Positions 17,745 to 27,038 of a stretch of 64,000 bases of DNA are shown here, one piece after another. The position numbers and the translations under genes were made by a program. The notes below the pieces were generated by a model. It ran no database searches, was not told the DNA's origin, and saw only the letters and a program-made list of their open reading frames with translations. Position 1 is the first letter of the stretch. Every line of letters begins with the position of its first letter. The stretch lies in the NCBI RefSeq assembly GCF_001436095.1, contig NZ_AYYK01000025.1, positions 32,224 to 96,223 of the forward strand, read 5' to 3'. This DNA comes from Lapidilactobacillus dextrinicus DSM 20335. Its GTDB lineage: Bacteria; Bacillota; Bacilli; Lactobacillales; Lactobacillaceae.

Positions 17745-19838
17745 TTATCGGTCAAATAGACCCTTGATGCCATTATACCATTCATTAACCTGATCTTTAG
17801 CATTATCAAAAGATTTGCCAACATTATCACTAAAATCTGACAACCAATCACTACTACTTGAGTTTGTCGTTGATTTTTGACTGGCAATTGTTGCTGCATC
17901 TTTCGTCTTAAAGCTGGTCTTAGGCGTATAGGGTAAAATATTGGTCATCTCTTGTTTAAAGATACGAGTTGCATAACTTCCCGTCAAATAATGTGATTCA
18001 TCTGTTTTGTCATAACCAACCCAAGTTGACACGACAATATCTGGGGTATAACCAACAACCCATTGATCTTTAGCACCGCTAGTTGGGTAACTATCTGGCA
18101 CTTCCGTTGTGCCGGTTTTACCAGCAACTGTGTAACCATCAGGTTTGGCCACAACACCGGTCCCCTGATTAAAGACACCTAACATCATACTTGTCATTGT
18201 ATCTGCAGTCTTTTGACTAAGCACAGTTTTAGTTTTAACTTTAGTATTGTCGACAATAACGGCCCCAGTGGCATCTACAATTTTAGTAATAAAGTGAGTC
18301 GTGGTCATTTTGCCATTATTAGCAAATGCTGTATAAGCTTGTGCCATTTGTAATGGTGAAACACCGGTCTGTAAACCACCAAGTGCTAAAGCTAAATTTT
18401 GATCAGCTTTGGGCACTTTAATTCCAAATTTTTCAACCGCAGCTACACCTTTATTAACACCAATTTGATCAAGTAACCAAACGGCCGGAACATTACGACT
18501 TTCAGCCAAAGCTTGATACATTGAAACCTTGCCTAAATAAGTGCCGTCAACATTAGTTGGATGGTACTTATTCTTACCAAAAGTCATATCCTTGTCTACT
18601 AACTCAGAATCATAATGATATCCATTTTCTAAAGCTGGTGTATAAACTGCCAATGGTTTAATCGCTGATCCTGGTTGTCGCTTGGCCATTGTTGCATAGT
18701 TATAACTTCTAAAGGTATGCGTCCCACGACGTCCGACAACTGCTAGTACGCCACCAGTATTTGGATTAACTGCCACTGATCCAGATTGTGCCATCGTCCC
18801 ATCAGCACTACTTGGGAAAAGCCAATCATTATCATAAGCATTTTGCATTTGCGTTTGATAATTCTGATCCAAACCAGTGTAAATTTTATAGCCCTTATTT
18901 AAAATATCTGACTCTGAAATGCCATAGTCATTAATGGCTTCACTAATCACCGCATCAAAGTAATAAGGATAGCGATAAGAACTACTTGCAGAGTAAGCAT
19001 TCGTAATCGTCAGTGTTTCTTGCTTTGCGGTGTCAGCTTGTGCCGTAGTAAGATATTTAGTTTGTGTCTCTAAATCTAAAATTAAATTACGACGACTAGT
19101 CGCATTTCTAGCATTTTTTATAGGATCATAGTAAGTTGGGTTGCGCAGCATTGCGGCCAAAGTTGCCCCCTGTGCTGCTGTTAATTCACTGGCATTTTTG
19201 CCAAAGTAGCGTTTAGACGCATCTTGCACACCCCAGACACCATTACCAAAATAGGCGTTGTTAAGATACATCGTCAAAATATCCTGCTTGCTGTAGACCC
19301 GATTAATTTCAATTGCCATAAACAACTCGGTTAGTTTGCGGCCAAAAGTTTGCTTTTGTGTGAGCAACATATTCTTAGCTAATTGCTGAGTAATGGTACT
19401 ACCACCACCACTAATATTGCCGTGGTGAATCACATAACTAACCCCTGCACGTGCGAATCCCTTAATACTAAAACCAGGATTAGAATAAAAAGTACGATCT
19501 TCTGTTGCAATTACAGCGTGCTGAATATTCGGTGAAATCTTAGAAAGCTCCACAAAAGTTCCCTTTTGAGAATACAAACTTCCCGCCTTGTCGCCATCAC
19601 GATCAATAATTTCAGTCGTCGTCTTTAATGACGCTTTTAAATCACCAACATTGGCGGTCTTTGCCTTAATCGTATAAAAAGTAGACACACCTAAAAAGAC
19701 CAGTAATAAAGTCAATATTACCCATCTTGTTAGTTCAGCATGACGCCAAACCACTTTAAATTGTTGCCAAAATCGGCTAAGATAAGGATGCTTATTTTCA
19801 GCACCACTAGTTTTTGTTTTATTTTCTTTTCGTTTCAT
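17745..19838 (-). CDS. pbp2A: Class A penicillin-binding protein (PBP1A/2A family)
   Basis: A 697-residue bifunctional peptidoglycan synthase. A short cytoplasmic tail and one membrane segment (about residues 38-58) are followed by a GT51 glycosyltransferase domain (ATEDRTFYSNPGFSIKG, GGSTITQQLAKNM) and a transpeptidase domain with the three catalytic motifs SAIK (nucleophile Ser), SRN and KTG (VAGKTGTTE). A Ser/Thr-rich tail with a basic end follows. It is first in the operon with the YlbF-family gene and yhaM. The name pbp2A is by analogy with Lactobacillus annotation; ponA would also be acceptable. Confidence 0.93.
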   Translation of the reverse strand: MKRKENKTKTSGAENKHPYLSRFWQQFKVVWRHAELTRWVILTLLLVFLGVSTFYTIKAKTANVGDLKASLKTTTEIIDRDGDKAGSLYSQKGTFVELSKISPNIQHAVIATEDRTFYSNPGFSIKGFARAGVSYVIHHGNISGGGSTITQQLAKNMLLTQKQTFGRKLTELFMAIEINRVYSKQDILTMYLNNAYFGNGVWGVQDASKRYFGKNASELTAAQGATLAAMLRNPTYYDPIKNARNATSRRNLILDLETQTKYLTTAQADTAKQETLTITNAYSASSSYRYPYYFDAVISEAINDYGISESDILNKGYKIYTGLDQNYQTQMQNAYDNDWLFPSSADGTMAQSGSVAVNPNTGGVLAVVGRRGTHTFRSYNYATMAKRQPGSAIKPLAVYTPALENGYHYDSELVDKDMTFGKNKYHPTNVDGTYLGKVSMYQALAESRNVPAVWLLDQIGVNKGVAAVEKFGIKVPKADQNLALALGGLQTGVSPLQMAQAYTAFANNGKMTTTHFITKIVDATGAVIVDNTKVKTKTVLSQKTADTMTSMMLGVFNQGTGVVAKPDGYTVAGKTGTTEVPDSYPTSGAKDQWVVGYTPDIVVSTWVGYDKTDESHYLTGSYATRIFKQEMTNILPYTPKTSFKTKDAATIASQKSTTNSSSSDWLSDFSDNVGKSFDNAKDQVNEWYNGIKGLFDR

Positions 19839-19946
19839 GTCATATCAACCATCCAATTAAATACAATTTTACCATGAACCGTTGATATTCCATCGGGCCG
19901 CGGCCGCATTTAATGCTTTTTTAGATAACCATAAGGAGTAACAAAA

Positions 19947-20810
19947 TTGCAAACCAAATTTCAAATTGAACTGCCGCCAAATTTTGAACCATTAACAATT
20001 CGCCAATTATTACAGTCTTGGTTAATCCCCCGGAAATGGCAACATTTTTTGCGAATTGATCAAGCTATTAACGTCAATCATCGCTACCATCATTTTGATG
20101 AACAAGTTAAAGCGCATGATATTATTACATTGAATTTTGATTTTTTAACTGATAATGAACAAGCCTATTTACCCGATTTTACACAACAACCTCAAATTTT
20201 ATTTGAAGATGAGACCACGCTGGTGGTAAATAAACCGGCTGGCATTAAAACTCATCCCAATCGACCAGACGAAAATGGTACGATGCTAAATATTCTACAA
20301 GCACATTATCCTAATATTTTAATTGTCCATCGTTTAGATCAGCAAACCAGCGGTGCATTGCTGGTTGCCAAGTCAACTGTTGCTGTCCCACTCTATAACC
20401 GCCAACTAGCAACTAAAGCAATGAAACGACATTATTTAGCTTGGGTTGAAGATTCCCATGAACAACTAACAACTGGTAAAATCACCTTACCAATTGGTCA
20501 AGATCCCGTAGATCAACGCAAACGCTGTGTTGATTTTAATCAAGGATTGACTGCGATCACTCATTATCAATTGGTTAAACATCAAGCTGGTAAAAGCTTA
20601 TTAGCTTTAGATCTAGAAACCGGTCGCACGCATCAAATTCGCGTTCACTTAGCTGCCATTGGACATCCGATTATTGGTGACCCACTTTACCATCCTGATC
20701 ATCCTCAGCAAAAAATGTTGCTTCACGGCGATCAGATTAATTTCACGCCGCCATTTTCTTTTACAACTAAGACGATTGAAGCCCCGTTACCCGATTATTT
20801 TCCTCATTAA
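19947..20810 (+). CDS. RluD-family pseudouridine synthase
   Basis: A 287-residue pseudouridine synthase. A short S4-like N-terminus is followed by the RluA/RluD catalytic domain with VNKPAGIKTHPN, the catalytic aspartate motif HRLDQQTSGALLVAKS, and LETGRTHQIRVHLAAIGHP near the end. It isomerises uridines in rRNA or tRNA; the exact target site cannot be told from sequence (RluD and YhcT/YtzF-type paralogues are alternatives). The start is TTG at 19947 with AAGGAG eight bases upstream. It is convergent with the nucleoside transporter operon. Confidence 0.88.
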   Translation: MQTKFQIELPPNFEPLTIRQLLQSWLIPRKWQHFLRIDQAINVNHRYHHFDEQVKAHDIITLNFDFLTDNEQAYLPDFTQQPQILFEDETTLVVNKPAGIKTHPNRPDENGTMLNILQAHYPNILIVHRLDQQTSGALLVAKSTVAVPLYNRQLATKAMKRHYLAWVEDSHEQLTTGKITLPIGQDPVDQRKRCVDFNQGLTAITHYQLVKHQAGKSLLALDLETGRTHQIRVHLAAIGHPIIGDPLYHPDHPQQKMLLHGDQINFTPPFSFTTKTIEAPLPDYFPH

Positions 20811-20869
20811 AAAAAGTTGAAATGCTGTTATTCAGACAATTTTGTCTAAATCAGCATTTCAACTTTTTT
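20810..20869. terminator. Bidirectional terminator between rluD-like gene and nucleoside transporter operon
   Basis: A perfect 18-bp stem (20810-20827 with 20852-20869) carries an inner AGACAA/TTGTCT hairpin and has A and T runs at its two ends. Confidence 0.92.
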
Positions 20870-20902
20870 ATTTTACTTAATAATAATTCTTATTCAGTTA
20901 AA

Positions 20903-21859
20903 TTATTTTGACTTAACATAGTTGGTTCCGTCAGCTTTTGGCATGACTGCCTTACCTAAGAACAGTACCAAAACGATAATCGTTAAGACATAGGGTGCAA
21001 CTTGTAGATAAACAGCTGGAATTTTGGCAATTCCCGGTAATTGGCCGCCAATAATACTCAAACTTTGGGCAAAACCGAAAAATAAAGCCGCGCCCATTGC
21101 ACCAATTGGATTCCACTTACCAAAAATCATCGCCGCCATGGAGATATAACCTTGACCCACGATCGTTCCGGCAGAGAAATTACCAGAGATTGATTGGGCA
21201 AAAATGGCGCCACCAATACCACCAAGCAAACCAGAAATAATCACACCGGAATAACGTAAACGATAAACATTTAATCCTAAGGTGTCAGCTGCTTGTGGAT
21301 TTTCACCAACAGAACGAAGATGAAGTCCAAAGCGAGTCTTATAAAGGATCCACCAAGCTAAGATGGCCACAATAATTGCAATATAAGCCAACAAGGAAGT
21401 ATCTTTAAAGAAAATTTGGCCAATAACCGGAATTTTAGACAAACCTGGAAAACTAAAGTAACCAAAGTTTTGGGCAATATTGTCTGTTTGACCTTTTGCA
21501 TAAATTGCCTTAACCAAGAAGACACTTAAAGCAGGTGCTAGTAGGTTAATCACCGTACCACTAATAATGTGATCCGCACGGAAATTAATCGTGGCCATGG
21601 CATGTAATAAAGAAATAGCAATGCCGACAACTGCACCAACAATTAAGCCCAGCCATGGTGTGGCTTTACCAAATGTATCAGCAAAAGTTAAGTTAAAGAC
21701 AACTGAGCTGAACGCCCCCATAACCATAATACCTTCCAAGCCGACGTTAACGATCCCGCCGTTTTCAGAGAATGCACCACCAATCGCAGTGAAAATCAAA
21801 GGTGTTGAAAAAACAAAGGTTGATGAAACGATTAACGATAACATGCTAACCCAGTTCAT
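20903..21859 (-). CDS. nupQ: Nucleoside ABC transporter permease (NupQ/YufQ type)
   Basis: A 318-residue BPD_transp_2 family permease with about eight to ten membrane segments and the typical N-terminal SSTFVFSTPLIFTAIGGAFSE and the SVGENPQAADTLGLNV loop. It forms the channel with the permease encoded upstream. Its ATG overlaps the stop of that gene (ATGA). The four-gene set (lipoprotein, ATPase, two permeases) matches the guanosine/nucleoside importer NupNOPQ of B. subtilis and BmpA-type importers of streptococci and lactococci. Substrate specificity is inferred from the family. Confidence 0.88.
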   Translation of the reverse strand: MNWVSMLSLIVSSTFVFSTPLIFTAIGGAFSENGGIVNVGLEGIMVMGAFSSVVFNLTFADTFGKATPWLGLIVGAVVGIAISLLHAMATINFRADHIISGTVINLLAPALSVFLVKAIYAKGQTDNIAQNFGYFSFPGLSKIPVIGQIFFKDTSLLAYIAIIVAILAWWILYKTRFGLHLRSVGENPQAADTLGLNVYRLRYSGVIISGLLGGIGGAIFAQSISGNFSAGTIVGQGYISMAAMIFGKWNPIGAMGAALFFGFAQSLSIIGGQLPGIAKIPAVYLQVAPYVLTIIVLVLFLGKAVMPKADGTNYVKSK

Positions 21860-22980
21860 ATCTCTGATCCTCCTTTCGGTTGATGAATGACTTGTTCTGG
21901 TTTGGCTCCTGTATTAGTACCAGTAGCTTTTTTCTGCTTAAATAATAAGCCAATGACATAATCAATTGCCACGAAGAAAATAATAGCAGCGATCACAATA
22001 TTAACAATTTCAAATGGCACACCGGCACCAGTCTGCATTCCCAGACCACCGATTTTTAAAATACTGAATAATAATGACGCTAATAAAATACCTAAAGCAC
22101 TGCCGCCACCTAATAAGGCAACTGACATGCCATCAAAACCAATCGATAATGATGATGTCTGTGTGAAGAAGTTTTGATAAGTCCCTAAACCTTCAACAAC
22201 CCCACCTAAGCCAGAAAGAACACCAGAAATTACCATCGATAAAATAATGGTTTTCTTACTGCTCATCCCTGCATATTCTGATGCAAAAGGATTCATACCC
22301 ACTGAACGGATTTCAAATCCCAGTGTTGTTTTCTTCATCATAATCCAAAAAATAATGATAGCGATGACAGCTAAAAATAGACCGGCATTAATTCGTGAGC
22401 CGCCAAAAATATTTTGTAACCAGCCCATTCTTAATGAAGCATGGGCGCTAATCGTTTGGGTAGAGTCAGTACTGGAACGAAAACTTTTTGGCATCACATT
22501 TTGCAATAAATAAGTACTGGTGTACAGCACAACATAGTTCAACATAATGGTCACGATAACTTCGCTGGTACCAAAGAAAGCACGCAAAACACCTGGAATT
22601 GCACCAATTAAACCACCAGCTAAAGCACCAACAATAATGGCCAACGGCAATAAGAGATAAGTTGGTAGATTTGGATAAGCCAAAGCTACCCAAACACTAG
22701 CCACCCAACCAGCCAAAGCTTGACCGGACATCCCAATGTTGAAAAATCCAGCAGAATAAGCAACTGAGAAGCCTAAGGCTGTAAAGATCAATGGCGTTGC
22801 TTGGCGAAGGGTTTCACCAATGCCAGACATACTGCCTAAAGCGCCTTGGAACATCGATGTGTAGGCTTGAATTGGTGAATAACTAAAGATAAGCATCACA
22901 ATGGCCCCAACCAAAAAGCCCAATAAGATAGAAATTAAAGGAACTAAAATCTTTTTAATAGGTTGACTGACTTTCAACAT
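21856..22980 (-). CDS. nupP: Nucleoside ABC transporter permease (NupP/YufP type)
   Basis: A 374-residue permease of the same BPD_transp_2 family, with an N-terminal membrane segment, GETLRQATPLIFTALGFSVAY, the conserved loop RSVGMNPFASEYAGMSSKKT and a polar C-terminal tail rich in Lys/Gly. It pairs with the following permease to make the heterodimeric membrane part of a nucleoside importer. Its ATG shares one base with the upstream ATPase stop (TAATG), which indicates strict co-translation. Confidence 0.88.
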   Translation of the reverse strand: MLKVSQPIKKILVPLISILLGFLVGAIVMLIFSYSPIQAYTSMFQGALGSMSGIGETLRQATPLIFTALGFSVAYSAGFFNIGMSGQALAGWVASVWVALAYPNLPTYLLLPLAIIVGALAGGLIGAIPGVLRAFFGTSEVIVTIMLNYVVLYTSTYLLQNVMPKSFRSSTDSTQTISAHASLRMGWLQNIFGGSRINAGLFLAVIAIIIFWIMMKKTTLGFEIRSVGMNPFASEYAGMSSKKTIILSMVISGVLSGLGGVVEGLGTYQNFFTQTSSLSIGFDGMSVALLGGGSALGILLASLLFSILKIGGLGMQTGAGVPFEIVNIVIAAIIFFVAIDYVIGLLFKQKKATGTNTGAKPEQVIHQPKGGSEI

Positions 22981-24521
22981 TATTTCACCTCCTGGGCTGC
23001 TGCTTGAACACTTGAACCAGCCATTAATAGACCTAATTCTTGTTCAGTGGTTGTTTCTGGATGAACTTCGCCGGCAATTTTGCCATCATGAAGCACAATA
23101 ATGCGATCTGATAAATTCATAATCTCGTCTAATTCAAAACTAACAAGTAAAACGGCCTTACCTTGGTCACGCTGATCGATTAATTGACGGTGAATATACT
23201 CAATCGCACCGACGTCCAAGCCACGAGTTGGCTGAGAAACAATGATTAAATCAGCATTACGATCTAACTCCCGGGCAACGATTGCCTTTTGCTGGTTACC
23301 ACCAGAAAGCTCACCAGCCTTGAGCTGCTCATTAGTTGTACGAATATCGTATTCTCTAATTAATCGTAAAGCTTCTTTACGCATTTCATGATAATTTAAA
23401 ATACCATGGCGACTCATTGGCTTTTGATAATAAGTTTGTAAAGCCAGATTTTCTGAGAGCGACATTTGCAGAACCAGACCATATTTTTGCCGGTCTTCGG
23501 GAACGTGCGCCACTCCTGTTTCTGTAATCTTTCGTACTGGTGCATTCGTGACGTCCTTGCCTTGAATAACGACTGAACCAGCCGCTACTTTTCGCAAGCC
23601 AGTTAAAGCTTCAATCAGTTCTGTTTGACCATTACCATCAATGCCAGCAATACCCAAGATTTCGCCACCATGAACTGTGAAATCAATGCCTTTAACTGCT
23701 GGTAGACCCCGACTTTCGTTAACCTTAAGTCCCTTAACGTTTAAAATTGGTGCACCAATTTTAGCCGGATCCTTAGGGATCTTAAAAGTAACACTATGGC
23801 CTACCATCATTTCGGCAAGTTCTTCACTGGTTGTTCCTTTAACTTCAACGGTGTCAATACTTTTACCGCGACGAATAACTGTACAACGATCAGCAGCGTG
23901 GCGAATTTCATCTAGTTTATGGGTGATGAGAATGATTGACTTGCCCTCAGCAACTAAGCTCTTCATAATGCCAATTAATTCTTCAATTTCCTGTGGCGTT
24001 AAAACAGCGGTTGGTTCATCAAAAATTAAAATATTAGCACCACGATACAAAGTTTTAAGAATTTCGGCACGTTGTTGCATCCCAACTGAAATATCACGAA
24101 CTTTGGCATTTGGATCAACAGCTAAACCATATTTATCCGATAATTCTTTAATTTCTTTCGTTGCTTTTTTACGATCAATCACACCTAGATGGCTAGGCTC
24201 ATTACCAAGAATAATATTTTCGGTAACCGTAAAGGCATCTACCAACATAAAATGTTGATGTACCATACCTATTCCTAAGCGATTAGCTGCCGTGGGACTA
24301 TCGATTTTGACAGGTTCACCGTTTAACAGAATCTCACCGGAAGTTGGCTCTAATAGACCTGATAAAATATTCATTAAAGTTGATTTGCCAGCGCCGTTTT
24401 CTCCTAATAAAGCATGAATTTCGCCAGGCTTTACTTTTAGATCGACTTGATCATTTGCTTTAAAACCACCAAAGTCTTTAGTGATTTTACGCATTTCAAC
24501 TACATACTCTGACTTTGTCAT
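22980..24521 (-). CDS. nupO: Nucleoside ABC transporter ATP-binding protein (double ABC; NupO/YufO type)
   Basis: A 513-residue fused double ABC ATPase. The first half has Walker A LLGENGAGKSTLMN, signature ISVGMQQRAEIL and Walker B ANILIFDEPTAVLT. The second half has GIAGIDGNGQTELIE (degenerate Walker A), LSGGNQQKAIVA and DLIIVSQPTRGLDVGA, where the Walker B Glu is replaced by Gln; such asymmetric sites are usual in the RbsA/NupO class. It powers the two permeases downstream. A hairpin with T-tract lies between it and the lipoprotein gene, which should lower its expression relative to the binding protein. Confidence 0.92.
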   Translation of the reverse strand: MTKSEYVVEMRKITKDFGGFKANDQVDLKVKPGEIHALLGENGAGKSTLMNILSGLLEPTSGEILLNGEPVKIDSPTAANRLGIGMVHQHFMLVDAFTVTENIILGNEPSHLGVIDRKKATKEIKELSDKYGLAVDPNAKVRDISVGMQQRAEILKTLYRGANILIFDEPTAVLTPQEIEELIGIMKSLVAEGKSIILITHKLDEIRHAADRCTVIRRGKSIDTVEVKGTTSEELAEMMVGHSVTFKIPKDPAKIGAPILNVKGLKVNESRGLPAVKGIDFTVHGGEILGIAGIDGNGQTELIEALTGLRKVAAGSVVIQGKDVTNAPVRKITETGVAHVPEDRQKYGLVLQMSLSENLALQTYYQKPMSRHGILNYHEMRKEALRLIREYDIRTTNEQLKAGELSGGNQQKAIVARELDRNADLIIVSQPTRGLDVGAIEYIHRQLIDQRDQGKAVLLVSFELDEIMNLSDRIIVLHDGKIAGEVHPETTTEQELGLLMAGSSVQAAAQEVK

Positions 24522-24611
24522 TGCGACCTCACATTTCTAGGAATCTACACTTCATACAGAACCGAACTGCTTCATAGACAATTGCTTGTCTTTAAGTTAA
24601 ATACTGACAAA

Positions 24612-24644
24612 AATACTCCTCGGCTGCATGAGCGAAGGAGTATT
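24612..24644 (-). terminator. Intercistronic terminator/attenuator between bmpA and nupO
   Basis: AATACTCCT paired with AGGAGTATT with an interrupted inner stem (TCGCT/AGCCG), followed on the minus strand by TTTTTG. It lies downstream of bmpA inside the presumed operon, consistent with partial read-through. Confidence 0.75.
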
Positions 24645-24663
24645 CTGGTCAATCTATACGCTT

Positions 24664-25746
24664 TTACTTAGCAGGATGTTCTGGTACTGTAATTTTCCCA
24701 TCAATAATTTGTTGTTTAGCTTCCTTAACAGCATCTTTAGCCTTGGTTGAGAGTTGACCGTCAGTTAAACCAACGCCATCTTGCTTCAAACCGTAAGTTA
24801 AATGCTTGCCACCAGGGAACTTACCCTTCATTGCTTGATTGGATAAATCTTCTGTTACAGCACCGACACCCTTGAGTGTTGATGTCAAAGTAAAGTTAGC
24901 TGATTTACCATCTTTAGTCTTGTATTTACCTTCTGCAGATTGGTCACGGTCAACACCGATAACCCATACTTTCTTAGAACCATCTTGATTAATAGCCTTA
25001 GCTTCTTGGAATACACCATTACCAGTTGCACCAGAAGCATGGAAGATAATATCTGCGCCCTGTGAATACATACCTTGAGCAATTGATTTACCCTTGTCAG
25101 GAGCGTTGAAATCACCTGCATATTGATTAATAACCGTGATTGATTTACCTAACTTCTTAGCACCTTCTTTAACACCAGCTGCAAAACCAGCATCAAAGCG
25201 GTCAATAACGTCACCTTTAACACCACCGATAAAACCAACCTTGTTGGTCTTAGTCGTATATGCTGCTGCTACACCAGCTAAATATGATGATTCATTGTCT
25301 TTAAACGTTGCTGAAACAACATTCTTAACCCCTTCGATTGAGTCGTCAATAATGACGAAGTTAGTCTTAGGTGAATCTTTTGCTGATTGCTTAATGGCTG
25401 GTTGTAACTTATAACCGATACCAAAGATTGTCTTGAATCCTGCTTGTGTTGCTTGGTTAATATTCGGAATGTAATCGGATTCGTTAGATGATTGGAAATA
25501 TTGATATCCTGAATTACCCCGAGATAAATCATGTGACTTGCCCCAAGCTTGCAGACCTTCCCATGCGGATTGATTAAAGGAGCGGTCATCAACACCACCG
25601 GTATCAGTGATTAATGCAACAGTGTGCTTAGTCGTCTCAGATTTCCCTGAGTTGCCCGTACCTGATTTCTTACCTGCGCAGCCGGCCAAGGTTAATGCAA
25701 CAACTGCGGTTAAAACAGCAGTAGCGAAAACTTTTGCTTTTTTCAT
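24664..25746 (-). CDS. bmpA: BmpA-family nucleoside-binding lipoprotein (NupN/YufN type)
   Basis: A 360-residue substrate-binding lipoprotein. The N-terminal signal (MKKAKVFATAVLTAVVALT) ends in the lipobox LAGC, followed by a Gly/Ser/Lys linker and a Bmp/PBP1-type periplasmic-binding fold (VALITDTGGVDDRSFNQSAW, FIGGVKGDVIDRFDAGFAAG). It delivers nucleosides to the NupOPQ complex. It is first in the operon and carries an unusual structured leader. The start is ATG with AGGAGGG ten bases upstream. Confidence 0.93.
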   Translation of the reverse strand: MKKAKVFATAVLTAVVALTLAGCAGKKSGTGNSGKSETTKHTVALITDTGGVDDRSFNQSAWEGLQAWGKSHDLSRGNSGYQYFQSSNESDYIPNINQATQAGFKTIFGIGYKLQPAIKQSAKDSPKTNFVIIDDSIEGVKNVVSATFKDNESSYLAGVAAAYTTKTNKVGFIGGVKGDVIDRFDAGFAAGVKEGAKKLGKSITVINQYAGDFNAPDKGKSIAQGMYSQGADIIFHASGATGNGVFQEAKAINQDGSKKVWVIGVDRDQSAEGKYKTKDGKSANFTLTSTLKGVGAVTEDLSNQAMKGKFPGGKHLTYGLKQDGVGLTDGQLSTKAKDAVKEAKQQIIDGKITVPEHPAK

Positions 25747-25756
25747 TTCTGTAAAG

Positions 25757-25876
25757 CCCTCCTAAAAAAGTTTGTTCAGCAATCTTTGGATCGTTAGAAC
25801 CGAATTAATTAAAATGAGTTGTCCTAGGAGACGCAACTCATGGTATTAGGGGTATCAACCCCGCGAAGTGACACTT
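25757..25876 (-). promoter_or_regulatory. Structured 5' leader of bmpA, loop complementary to the ribosome-binding site
   Basis: On the minus strand before bmpA there are, in order, a small AAGTG/CACTT dyad (25866-25876), a GGGGT/ACCCC hairpin with a 4-base loop (25849-25862), and an 8-bp hairpin ATGAGTTG/CAACTCAT (25814-25841). The 12-base loop of the last hairpin contains CTCCTA (plus 25825-25830), which is exactly complementary to the TAGGAG of the bmpA ribosome-binding site (plus 25759-25764). The loop also holds the palindrome TCCTAGGA. This could be translational control. It does not match the purine riboswitch core. Confidence 0.45.
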
Positions 25877-26419
25877 ATGCTCAATTAATGATAAAACAGC
25901 AATTATTTAATGTACGAACATTCTTAATAAAACTTAACAAAATAGTTAGCTTATGTCAATTTAAACCAAAAATTGGTCAAAAAGCGATTTAATTAGTCAG
26001 TAGCCATGATGTAAGAGCTTTATCATCGTTTACTAAATCATTAATTGAAATAAAATTGTAATATGATCATCACAATTAATGGGAATTCTCATTAATTAGA
26101 ATAGCGCTTACTTTATTAACTAAAAAAATATCAACTACCCATAACTGTTCTTAATGCTATTATATCTTATTGACCTTTAGTATAGCGAATTTAACCATTC
26201 TTTGAAACAAAAATGAGATGAATTTATTTTATTAACTATGATCAGATTATCACGAGAAAACCAATTAAACAAGTACTAGCAAAACACGATAATAGCGCAC
26301 AAAAATCGACGCACTTTTTAATGATTATTCACTTAACTTAATTTATTAAAATTATTTATGTATAAATCATGCTCATTATCTCATCTTACCTTCACTTTTG
26401 AAAAGTTTTCTTTATTTAC
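25877..26419. other. AT-rich non-coding stretch upstream of bmpA
   Basis: No gene is supported in this 540-base part of the 1.35-kb gap. The only clear structure is a 24-bp dyad at 26074-26097 (AATTAATG, 8-base core GGAATTCT, CATTAATT), possibly an operator. The promoter of bmpA should lie here but no single candidate stands out. Confidence 0.5.
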
Positions 26420-27034
26420 AATAAAAGACGACCTAGCTGAACTAATTCACCAGCTAAGTCGCCCTTTGGAGATGTAAAGAGAAGTCAGATGCGTTTTGCA
26501 TATCTTTCGTAATATCTAACACCTCATGCTATTCAATTATCTCAACAAACACAGCTATCATGCTGACAAATCCTTTGCTAGTCGTGCCTGTTGTCTTTAC
26601 TACAGCTTCGTTGATATTACGACTAAGCTGTCAATGCTATTGGTAACGTCTTCTGATTCACATCAGTTAACAACTACCGTGGCAATTTGCTTTTTATCCA
26701 AGCACTGAACGAATCAGTTAACTTGGTTCAAACACGATGACTAACTCGTCATCGCCTTATCTGTTGAAACGTCCTAAATTCTCATTCGAACGAATCGGTC
26801 ATTCACAATCTACTTAGATACTAACGATCTGTTGGATCACGAACTCAACTTCAGCGCGATACTGTTGCTAAAGTTCAAAAGCTAGAGAACCTTGCTGTTA
26901 TGCCCTTCAGACTCTACAGAGTATTCTCTTCTGACACCACTCAACTTGGCCTTTGTTGAGTATCACTTGACTAATGATCACTAGTACTTCTGCTAAACCT
27001 AATGTCTAGCTGAGCACCTGCTCCTCTTTACATA
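26420..27034 (-). ncRNA. Large structured non-coding RNA, ROOL-like (about 615 nt)
   Basis: No coding frame is supported here, yet the region is bounded like a transcript. ATGTAAAGAG near the 5' end (plus 27025-27034) pairs perfectly with CTCTTTACAT near the 3' end (plus 26473-26482), closing 562 bases in one long-range helix. Inside are clear local helices: 26940-26962 (7 bp), 26736-26755 (7 bp), 26603-26632 (7 bp), 26654-26667 (5 bp with a GUGA tetraloop). A strong intrinsic terminator (26428-26464, then UUUUAUU) ends it. Length, closing helix, host group and absence of protein all fit the ROOL class of ornate large RNAs; GOLLD RNAs are longer and usually near phage tRNAs. The class assignment is from general features, not from an alignment. 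Confidence 0.65.
26428..26464 (-). terminator. Intrinsic terminator of the large ncRNA
   Basis: GGCGACTTAGCTG pairs with CAGCTAGGTCGTC (G-U pairs allowed), with an 11-base loop, followed on the minus strand by TTTTATT. Confidence 0.88.
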
Positions 27035-27038
27035 TATA

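Noticed and set aside
19890..19915. Short GC-rich patch (CGGGCCGCGGCCGC) before the rluD-like gene
   Set aside because: Only about 16 bases, no further structure, and no link to a mobile element or vector sequence nearby.
23677..24258. 193-codon plus-strand open frame antisense to nupO
   Set aside because: Shadow of the ABC ATPase codons; no start signals and no protein-like features.
25757..25876. Purine riboswitch ahead of bmpA
   Set aside because: The conserved junction and loop sequences of the purine aptamer are not present; only hairpins of another arrangement are seen.
26526..26708. 60-codon plus-strand open frame inside the large RNA region
   Set aside because: No ribosome-binding site, odd composition, and it runs antisense to the structured RNA; best seen as a chance frame.
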